Of a DNA stretch of 55,027 bases, positions 35,801 to 41,691 are shown in pieces (position 1 is the stretch's first letter; the number at the start of each line of letters is the position of its first letter). Made by a program: the position numbers and the translations under genes. The notes beneath the pieces are model-generated. The model had not been told where the DNA came from and did not search any database. It worked only from the letters and a program-made list of their open reading frames with translations. Origin of the DNA: Rhodoferax sp. (lineage in GTDB: Bacteria; Pseudomonadota; Gammaproteobacteria; Burkholderiales; Burkholderiaceae_C). The stretch spans positions 1 through 55,027 of the forward strand of contig NZ_JAGPBB010000014.1 in the NCBI RefSeq assembly GCF_018063565.1, in the 5' to 3' direction.

Positions 35801-37827
35801 TGAAGTACGTCGTGCGTTTTGACGGCAACGACGGTCACGGCGAGATATCAGCTTACAAAATTCAGCCGGACGGCAGTTTCTCGGCCAGTCCTGAGTGGAA
35901 AGCCCATGAAAAAATGGTATCCACACCGCCGAGCAGTCGCCAGATCATCACCAACGAGGGGCCGACGGGTGTCAAGCTGAGCTGGGGCAGTCTGGCACCG
36001 GCAACCCAAAGCGCTGCTTTTGGGACCGACGTGTTGGCGCAGGCGCGGCTGGATTGGTATCGGGGTGATCGTAGCAACGAGGCACCGGCCGGTGCCGGAT
36101 TTCGGCCAAGAAACAGTTTGTCGGTGATGGGGTCCGTGATCAACTCGAATCCGCATGTGCAGCGCAAACCTGGTGCTCCCCTGTTTGCTAGCGCTTTCCC
36201 AGGGTATGGTGCCTTTGTAACGGCCAAGAAGAATCGGCGTCCGGTGATCTGGGCGGGTTCCAACGACGGCATGTTGCATGGATTTGACGCCAGCGGTACG
36301 GCCACCGGCGGCAGCCCAATCCTGTCTTATCTGCCGCAACCTTTGCACAGCCGTATCACCCATTGGATCAATCCCGGTGAAATCAAGGCCTTGGCCGATG
36401 GAACCCCTTTCACTGCTGACGTGATGCACACGGTCAGCGGCACGACCCAGGCATGGGCCACTTATCTGTTCTCCAGCCTCGGCCGTGGTGGCAAAGGGAT
36501 TTTTGCGCTCGATGTGACCGATTCGGGCACCTTGTCCAGCAGTTTGCCCAGTGCCACTTTGACCAGCGCCGGAACCCTGAACGAAAGCAACGCGTCCAAT
36601 GTGTTCCGCTGGCAGTTCACGGAAAGTGACGACAGTTCAGGCGACCTGGGTTACATCGTTGAACCTGGCAATACTCCCAGCCGATTCACCGGACAGGCGG
36701 CATCGGTAGCCAAAATGAACAACAACAAATTTGCCGTGATCTATGGCAACGGGGCCAACAGCAACAACGGTTCGGCAGCACTCTACATTCTGTTTGTCGA
36801 CGGCCCGTCAGCCGGGACGTGGACGGCCGGTGGTGCGAGTCCGAGCTATGTCAAGATAGTTGCCGATACCGGTCCGGGCAACGGCTTGTCGCAGCCAACG
36901 TGGGTTGACACCAATGCCGATGGTCTGGCTGATGCCATCTACGCCGGTGACCTGAAAGGCAATGTTTGGAAATTTGATGTTTCCGCGGCAACAACCGCCA
37001 GTTGGGGCGTGGCCTATCACGGAAGGCCGCTGTTCAAAGCCAGAGCCGTTGACGGCAGCGCCAGCAGTTATCAACCCATCAGTGCCGCACCGGAATTCAG
37101 TTTTCATCCCAAGGGTGGCGTTCTGGTCAGCTTTGCCACTGGCAAGGCCCTGTCGTCCAGTGACTTTCCGGACACGACGGGTCGTCCGCACAGCATTTAT
37201 GGAGTTTGGGATAAGACCGTATTTGCCACGATGGATGTCACGGCACTGGACGATGCCACCACAGGTCTGCCCAGGCTGCGGACCCAGTTGGTGGGGCGCA
37301 GTTTGACTCGCCAAAGCAGTGGTGACGGTTTCGTGGAAGGTACCGCCATCAACTGGGCCAGCAAGATGGGCTGGTATGTCAACTTGCCCGCGACATCTGA
37401 GATGGTGGTCAGCAATCTGCAAGTGACCAGCCTCAAGCTGTTGTCGGTGGTGTCCATCGCGCCGCCCTCGGGTGCGACCAGTTGCAGCAGTGCACCGGAC
37501 GCCTACATCACGTTTGTTGATCCAATCACGGGTTTGCTGAACCAGAACTTGATGGGCGAGCTCGATGTGGTGGTCGATGGTGCCAGTGTCAAAAAGCGTG
37601 TTGCCTCGAAAAAGCTGGCCTCTGGTGACCAGATGGTAACGCTTGCCAAAGACCGGACGCCCAAGGGTACAACCGGTACCGGTACCGGCACCGGTACCGG
37701 TGGTGGCGGTGGTTTCGACTGTATTCGTGTGGTGGGGGACAAAACCGACCTGAAACTGTGCAGCATGGGACAAAACAGGCGTGTACAGTGGCGTGAACTT
37801 TTCAACTTCAAAACGGGGATCAATTGA
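32836..37827 (+). CDS. pilY1: Type IV pilus tip adhesin/assembly factor PilY1
   Basis: A 1663-residue exported protein with a signal peptide ending near residue 32 (ILVAHAAA). The N-terminal ~1000 residues are the variable adhesin part. I could find no DxSxS-type metal site, so the von Willebrand A domain of P. aeruginosa PilY1 seems absent. The C-terminal beta-propeller starts near residue 1095 (AGSNDGMLHGFD). It carries a calcium-loop motif DTNADGLAD at 1358-1366, like the one that controls pilus retraction in PilY1. A second loop of that type, DIDSDGVPD, is at 70-78. A Gly-Thr repeat near residue 1612 is encoded by a GGTACC-type hexanucleotide repeat. An AAGGAG site precedes ATG 32836. Confidence 0.96.
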   Translation: MSMMNSKYLRGMAAAASVLAYLYSSILVAHAAAPQAIPPNIVTVAAKPMIVLNLSRDQEIFTRAYNEYSDIDSDGVPDITYKHSFDYYGYFDSYKCYTYGSGVFSPASSSADKYCSGQWSGNFLNWATMTKVDVLRKILYGGHRSTDTAGSTVLERANLPTDTHAFAKYYVGADLTQLAPFSADQIAPSRLWSNTDVQRRIKYEESYNKQWFYPSTVPANAPANGASCASLVDAVYGGSSPPENYNCVWFNTGAAFSSGVFSGTWFQADVGDQMIVEFQDDPTKELRGTVITLGDQTLNPGRFGMVVTPDGFSSPEDTVSYRSKWRFRNVSKQSVTMCNATVGDSTAWSYNNTKPPLMRVARGNYQLWNANERWQCYWSEEQSASNANNIAKTGLGAASGNPSKATFGVVIGSDGPDFNVRVSSCVTGKVGKERCKLYPSGNLKPIGLLHEYGESEQAEFALFTGSWAKNVSGGVLRSNMKSFKDEVNHETNGSFTTTADIVTTLNKLRIYGYRYSDGTYIGDGNCTFQLTTDVTNNMCTDWGNPLGEIFTESLRYLAGKTPTSDFSFTLSGSKDESLGLPKPAWVDPFLRSSAAEKLAVEAKFGPGQCRRISAINFNSSNLSFDEDMQAPFSTLSGGTTVVNLVNLIGAGEGVHGHDWFVGSNGVSDNRICDAKTITALGSVRGLCPDAPAYKGTFGIAGVAHWAWLNPIRSDISSSAPDAFRVKTYSVALSTSKPRMTIKHPTSGKVIELQPSFLNYKSVTAPGAGTLIDFKVVEQTATSGRYLVVWEDSQQGGDRDQDHAGILRWQIVGDELHVFTSNYVESTTTPQGFGYTISGSDKDGPHFHTGIEGFSYTDPRFVNVIRTTGTSNYRLNASGGCEGCQVNDPESRAIYRFAGVAAGVLQDPLWYAAKWGGFAKEGTTTPSTVSSWDSKKADGSAGADGIPDNYFLAIRPDELERSLRTVFQDIVASSNTAPAVASAQLTEGSLKYVVRFDGNDGHGEISAYKIQPDGSFSASPEWKAHEKMVSTPPSSRQIITNEGPTGVKLSWGSLAPATQSAAFGTDVLAQARLDWYRGDRSNEAPAGAGFRPRNSLSVMGSVINSNPHVQRKPGAPLFASAFPGYGAFVTAKKNRRPVIWAGSNDGMLHGFDASGTATGGSPILSYLPQPLHSRITHWINPGEIKALADGTPFTADVMHTVSGTTQAWATYLFSSLGRGGKGIFALDVTDSGTLSSSLPSATLTSAGTLNESNASNVFRWQFTESDDSSGDLGYIVEPGNTPSRFTGQAASVAKMNNNKFAVIYGNGANSNNGSAALYILFVDGPSAGTWTAGGASPSYVKIVADTGPGNGLSQPTWVDTNADGLADAIYAGDLKGNVWKFDVSAATTASWGVAYHGRPLFKARAVDGSASSYQPISAAPEFSFHPKGGVLVSFATGKALSSSDFPDTTGRPHSIYGVWDKTVFATMDVTALDDATTGLPRLRTQLVGRSLTRQSSGDGFVEGTAINWASKMGWYVNLPATSEMVVSNLQVTSLKLLSVVSIAPPSGATSCSSAPDAYITFVDPITGLLNQNLMGELDVVVDGASVKKRVASKKLASGDQMVTLAKDRTPKGTTGTGTGTGTGGGGGFDCIRVVGDKTDLKLCSMGQNRRVQWRELFNFKTGIN
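37666..37705. repeat. Hexanucleotide repeat inside pilY1
   Basis: Near-perfect tandem copies of ACCGGT/GGTACC encode an alternating Gly-Thr run that passes into Gly-Gly. The unit is six bases, so copy-number change would keep the frame and alter only the linker length near the PilY1 C-terminus. Confidence 0.75.
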
Positions 37828-38384
37828 TGACCAAATTGCACCATGGCCCGGAGGATTTTTCAGAGGGGCGCTCGCTCCGTTGGGTGGGATGGTCGCGCGC
37901 AGTGTTTGGTTGCGCCAATCAAAAGGTGCTCCGAAAGCGTCGGTCTGGCGGCTTCACGCTGATTGAGTTGATGATTGTGGTGGTGGTGGTGGCTATTCTG
38001 GCGTCCATTGCGCTGCCGTCCTACCAGGAGAGTGTGGCCCGAGGGGCCAGGGCGGAGGCGCGTACCGTGTTATCGGAAGGGGCGCAATGGATGGAGCGTC
38101 ATCTGTCTGAAAACAATCGTTACGATCAATTTGTTGGTGGTACTGCGGTGAGCACGGCCAGCATGCCGCCCGCTTTGATTCAATCACCTGCCGATGGCGT
38201 GGCACGCTACAACCTGAATGTCACCGTGGCCGCGCAGAGCTTTACCTTGAAGATGGTCCGAGCTGGTGCTCAGGCCAATGACCGCTGTGGCGATTTCACA
38301 CTCAACCACTTGGGAGTTCGCGCGGTTGAAAACTACACAGGATTCGCCAGCGCCACGGCCGCCCGCCAAGAGTGCTGGCGTTAA
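37827..38384 (+). CDS. pilE: Type IV pilin, PilE-like
   Basis: A 185-residue pilin with cleavage site RRSGG before FTLIELMIVVVVVAILASI. The mature part has ALPSYQESVARGARAEARTV and a C-terminal cysteine pair (DRCGDF and RQECWR) that would close the usual disulfide loop. The leader from ATG 37827 is about 42 residues, roughly twice the normal length. The ATG shares one base with the pilY1 stop (TGATG), so coupling is likely; a later non-ATG start would give a shorter leader. Placement after pilY1 is standard in beta-proteobacterial minor-pilin operons, so it may be a minor pilin rather than the main subunit. Confidence 0.92.
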   Translation: MTKLHHGPEDFSEGRSLRWVGWSRAVFGCANQKVLRKRRSGGFTLIELMIVVVVVAILASIALPSYQESVARGARAEARTVLSEGAQWMERHLSENNRYDQFVGGTAVSTASMPPALIQSPADGVARYNLNVTVAAQSFTLKMVRAGAQANDRCGDFTLNHLGVRAVENYTGFASATAARQECWR

Positions 38385-38396
38385 ATACCCAGGGGA

Positions 38397-38846
38397 CTAG
38401 CGCCGCACTTCATCCACCAGGGTTTTGAACTCGTCAATGTCTTCAAAATTGCGATAGACGCTGGCAAACCGCACGTAAGCGACCTTGTCGAGTTTTCGCA
38501 GTTCGCTCATGACCAGTTCGCCAATACGCGTCGAGAGCACCTCGCGCAAACCCAGGTTCAACAGCTTTTCTTCCATGCGCTCAACGGCTGCGTCCACCAA
38601 CTCGGTGCTGACCGAGCGTTTGCGCAGAGCCAGTCGCATGGAGCCCAGCAGCTTGCTGCGTTCGTACTCGATGCGGCGACCGTCTTTCTTGACAATGGTC
38701 GGAAAGGTGACTTCAGGCCGTTCATAGGTGGTGAATCGCTTGTCACACAACCCACAGCGCCGCCTGCGCCGAATGAACCCCCCGTCTTCAGACACCCGGG
38801 TCTCCACCACCTGGGTTTCAGGGTGACTGCAAAAGGGGCATTTCAC
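38397..38846 (-). CDS. nrdR: Transcriptional repressor NrdR
   Basis: A 149-residue repressor of ribonucleotide reductase genes that senses ATP/dATP. The zinc ribbon is [17 protein letters not shown] with its second pair in [18 protein letters not shown], and the ATP-cone follows ([20 protein letters not shown]). The start is GTG 38846, immediately before the zinc ribbon. It lies 6 bp after glyA in the same direction and is presumably read from the glyA promoter, so the ZTP riboswitch may also act on it. Confidence 0.97.
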   Translation of the reverse strand: MKCPFCSHPETQVVETRVSEDGGFIRRRRRCGLCDKRFTTYERPEVTFPTIVKKDGRRIEYERSKLLGSMRLALRKRSVSTELVDAAVERMEEKLLNLGLREVLSTRIGELVMSELRKLDKVAYVRFASVYRNFEDIDEFKTLVDEVRR

Positions 38847-38852
38847 GCAGCA

Positions 38853-40097
38853 TTACCCATACACTGGAAAACGTGCGGTCAGGGCATTCACTTTGGCCCG
38901 CACGGCTTCAATATTGGCCGGATCGCGCGGATTGTCCAGCACGTCAGCGATCAGATGGGCGGTCAGCCGCGCTTCTTCTTCCTTGAAGCCGCGGGTGGTC
39001 ATGGCGGGTGTACCGATACGCACACCGCTGGTGATCATGGGTTTTTCCGGGTCATTGGGAATGGCGTTTTTGTTGATCGTCATATGGGCTGCCCCCAACA
39101 CGGCCTCAGCTTCCTTACCGGTGATGCCTTTGGCGCGCAAATCAACCAGCATCACATGGGACTCGGTTCGCCCGCTGACAATGCGAAGACCGCGCGCCGT
39201 CAACGTTTCGGCAAGCGTACGAGCGTTGGCGATCACCTGTTGCTGGTAGGCTTTGAAGGACGGATCAAGTGCTTCTTTGAAGGCCACCGCCTTGGCGGCA
39301 ATCACATGCATCAGCGGGCCACCTTGCAGGCCGGGGAAAATGGCACTGTTGATGGCTTTTTCGTGTTGTGCCTTCATCAGGATAATGCCGCCACGGGGTC
39401 CCCGCAGGCTCTTGTGCGTAGTGCTGGTCACCACATCCGCATGTGGCACCGGGTTGGGATAGACCCCGGCTGCAATCAGCCCGGCGTAATGGGCCATGTC
39501 GACCATAAAAATGGCCCCCACGTCCTTGGCTACTTTGGCAAAACGCTCAAAATCGATGGCCAGGGAATAAGCACTGGCACCCGCGATGATCAATTTGGGC
39601 TGGGTTTCGTGCGCTTTGCGCTCCATCGCATCGTAATCAATGGCTTCATTGGCATCCAGGCCATAACTCACCACATTGAACCACTTGCCGCTCATGTTGA
39701 GGGCCATGCCGTGGGTCAGGTGGCCACCCTCAGCCAGGCTCATGCCCATGATAGTGTCGCCAGGTTTCAAAAAAGCCAGAAAAACTGCCTCATTGGCGGA
39801 TGCACCGCAGTGTGGCTGCACATTGGCCGCCTCGGCGCCAAAAATCTGCTTCACCCGGTCGATTGCCAGTTGCTCAGCCACATCCACAAACTCGCAACCA
39901 CCGTAATAACGCTTACCGGGGTAACCTTCGGCATATTTGTTGGTGAGTTGCGTTCCCTGGGCCGCCATGACCGCTGGAGACGCATAGTTTTCGCTGGCGA
40001 TCAGTTCAATGTGGTCTTGCTGGCGCTGGTTTTCCGCCAGGATGATGGCATATAGCTCGGGGTCGGTTTGTTCAATCAATATGTTGCGGTCAAACAT
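38853..40097 (-). CDS. glyA: Serine hydroxymethyltransferase
   Basis: Interconverts serine and glycine and loads one-carbon units on tetrahydrofolate. The 414-residue protein has the PLP lysine in [19 protein letters not shown] and the family blocks [20 protein letters not shown] and [18 protein letters not shown] 40097 begins [19 protein letters not shown], a normal GlyA start. The 5' leader carries a ZTP riboswitch (40150-40279), which ties expression to 10-formyl-tetrahydrofolate shortage. Confidence 0.98.
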   Translation of the reverse strand: MFDRNILIEQTDPELYAIILAENQRQQDHIELIASENYASPAVMAAQGTQLTNKYAEGYPGKRYYGGCEFVDVAEQLAIDRVKQIFGAEAANVQPHCGASANEAVFLAFLKPGDTIMGMSLAEGGHLTHGMALNMSGKWFNVVSYGLDANEAIDYDAMERKAHETQPKLIIAGASAYSLAIDFERFAKVAKDVGAIFMVDMAHYAGLIAAGVYPNPVPHADVVTSTTHKSLRGPRGGIILMKAQHEKAINSAIFPGLQGGPLMHVIAAKAVAFKEALDPSFKAYQQQVIANARTLAETLTARGLRIVSGRTESHVMLVDLRAKGITGKEAEAVLGAAHMTINKNAIPNDPEKPMITSGVRIGTPAMTTRGFKEEEARLTAHLIADVLDNPRDPANIEAVRAKVNALTARFPVYG

Positions 40098-40149
40098 GGC
40101 AGTCCTTGAAGACGATGAGCCTGTGATTCACTGTTGGCATGAGATAACA

Positions 40150-40279
40150 GGGCTGCCCAGGCGAAAGGCTAAACGCATGGCCCAAAACAGGCGCTGCGGC
40201 ACACTCCCTTGTGGTGGGTCCACATCAGCCCGTTGATTCGACGCAGAATCAGCAGCCTATCGCCAGTTGCGTGCACCCG
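40150..40279 (-). promoter_or_regulatory. ZTP (pfl) riboswitch in the glyA leader
   Basis: On the minus strand the leader shows, in order, GGTGCACGCAACTGGCGA, then GTGGACCCACCACAAGGGAG, then TGTGCC, then CGCCTGGGCA (40163-40154). These are the invariant blocks of the pfl/ZTP riboswitch. GGTGCAC (40277-40271) can pair over seven positions with GTGTGCC to form helix P1, and a GATTC/GAATC hairpin fills the variable arm. The last block ends 56 bases before the glyA ATG. The class binds ZMP/ZTP and switches on folate-dependent one-carbon genes such as glyA and purH. The expression platform between 40098 and 40150 has no T-run, so translational control is more likely than termination. Confidence 0.9.
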
Positions 40280-40296
40280 GGATTTTAGCTGAGTGG

Positions 40297-41127
40297 TTAT
40301 TTCAGAGCCACCGTGGCGGCTCGGGCGGGTTCTGATCCAGCATCAGGTACCGGGTCGGCATCATTGGCGTTTGGCGCCGTCGCGGGCGTTGCAGGACTGT
40401 TGAAAGGGACCTGGCGTCCCGCTGCCACCAATTGCAACTTGGCGTACTCGGCCATGACCTTTCCCGCATACCCCCCCTCGGTGTCAGAAGACGAAGCGCC
40501 CACGTAATAACGCAGTCCGCCTTCCAAAGAGCCAGTGATGGCGATGCAGTCCTTAAGCACTTTGACTCCCACACGCAGATTTGCCAGCGGGTCAAAGGCG
40601 GCAAAGGTGCCGCCAAAACTCTCGTACTTGGCACTGTGAATTTTGGTCATGACCTGCATCAGGCCCTGCGCGCCTACCGGACTTTGCGCAAATGGGTTGA
40701 AACGCGACTCAATGGCCATCACCGCAAGAATCAGTGTGGGGTCGAGTTTGGACATTTCGCCGACTTCGTACGCCTCGGAAACCAGCGCACTAAGCGGCTC
40801 CGGCGCGACCCTGTATTTCTTGCTCAGCCACAACGCTACTGCCGCCTGTGGTTTGGGCAACTCATTGGGGTTGGCCGCGGTGGCACGTTCACTGGCAATC
40901 AGGTCGGTAACCAGACCGGTCTCAGCAAACTGGCGCTCGTGGAGCCAGTTATACAGCTTGGCTTCGCCCATCTGACGCAACTCAGGCTGGGCCACCAGGG
41001 TCATGGCGGCGAACAAAACAAGCAGCCCGATCAGGGCAAAGCTGTTGTGGGTGACTTCAAAAAAGCCTTTGGTGACAGCCGCAGTCACGCGGCGCAGGCT
41101 CGATATCAAGGTATAAGTGGCTGACAT
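40297..41127 (-). CDS. Membrane-anchored lytic transglycosylase (SLT domain)
   Basis: A 276-residue murein-cleaving enzyme. An N-terminal anchor (FALIGLLVLFAAMTLVAQ, about residues 29-47) places the rest in the periplasm. The SLT domain has the catalytic Glu in ILAVMAIESRFNPFAQSPVG, then AQGLMQVMTKIH and the end block GLRYYVGASSSDTEGGYAGK. The tail is Ala/Pro-rich. ATG 41127 has a GGAG site at 7 bases. A long hairpin (41147-41191) lies in the leader just before that ribosome site. It is downstream in orientation of nothing else and seems to be a separate unit from glyA. Confidence 0.92.
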   Translation of the reverse strand: MSATYTLISSLRRVTAAVTKGFFEVTHNSFALIGLLVLFAAMTLVAQPELRQMGEAKLYNWLHERQFAETGLVTDLIASERATAANPNELPKPQAAVALWLSKKYRVAPEPLSALVSEAYEVGEMSKLDPTLILAVMAIESRFNPFAQSPVGAQGLMQVMTKIHSAKYESFGGTFAAFDPLANLRVGVKVLKDCIAITGSLEGGLRYYVGASSSDTEGGYAGKVMAEYAKLQLVAAGRQVPFNSPATPATAPNANDADPVPDAGSEPARAATVALK

Positions 41128-41146
41128 AGCTTCTCCTTCTTGCGCG

Positions 41147-41191
41147 AGAACTTTGGCGGCGGCGCACTTGTGCGCGGTACTTCAAAGTTCT
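41147..41191 (-). promoter_or_regulatory. Long hairpin in the lytic transglycosylase leader
   Basis: Outer arms AGAACTTTG (41147-41155) and CAAAGTTCT (41183-41191) are perfect inverses. Within them GCGCAC (41162-41167) and GTGCGC (41170-41175) form an inner perfect dyad. The structure ends about 10 bases before the ribosome site of the gene, so it could control translation or be a protein-binding site. Confidence 0.6.
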
Positions 41192-41650
41192 TGCTTGGGT
41201 TGTTACGCTATCAATATCCTGCGATTTCCTTTCAATGGTGGTGCAGAGATTTGATGTTGCCGACAATCGGCAGCGGGTTCGGGTTTTCCCTGATATTACT
41301 CAGGAATGGGCGGATTCTAGGTGCACATGGAATACCCAGTCAACCCGTGGCGGCTTTGGCATTCTGCTGAAAAACCAAATCAAATCGCGCACTTGCATGA
41401 TTTTCCCAACAACTTCTCTATGGTCAGGTGTGTCCGGCGGCGGCTGTTGCGAGCCTCTCATGTCCCTTTAGGTTCGCGCAAAACGTCGTGTGCGCGCCAC
41501 GCTGAGTGCTGGCAGGGTGGCACTCACGGAAAGACAACGCCACCTCAAACTTGGCGTGCGTGGCCTGCAGGCTGGGTTCAACACGCTGAACGCGTTGGCA
41601 AATGTTTTTTTGAAAGCACACTGAAAACACGGCGAAAATACGCGTTTGTT

Positions 41651-41676
41651 CCCGCTGCCTTCTGGCGGGTGTTTTT
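41651..41676 (+). terminator. Terminator-like hairpin before the DUF349 gene
   Basis: CCCGC (41651-41655) pairs with GCGGG (41665-41669), with the loop TGCCTTCTG, followed by TGTTTTTG. It resembles an intrinsic terminator read on the plus strand, yet the ATG of the next gene is only 16 bases on. It could end a small upstream RNA or act as an attenuator. Confidence 0.45.
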
Positions 41677-41691
41677 GATTGAGTTAGTGCG

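Larger units (their letters stand above)
41128..41691. other. 564-bp gene-free region between the transglycosylase and DUF349 genes
   Basis: No open frame here has coding character. The region holds a strong hairpin next to the transglycosylase start (41147-41191), a possible minus-strand promoter (TTGAAA at 41235-41230, TGATAG at 41213-41208), and several small dyads between 41500 and 41620 (GAGTGC/GCACTC at 41504-41525, GCCTGCAGGC near 41569, GTTCA/TGAAC near 41579). A terminator-like hairpin (41651-41676) lies 16 bases before the DUF349 start. A structured leader or small RNA on the plus strand is possible. Confidence 0.5.

Noticed and set aside
36808-37773. A 321-codon minus-strand frame opposite pilY1
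   Set aside because: Antisense shadow; composition mirrors pilY1 and no motif is present.
38823-40055. A 410-codon open frame on the plus strand
   Set aside because: It is the antisense of glyA and shows no protein motif.
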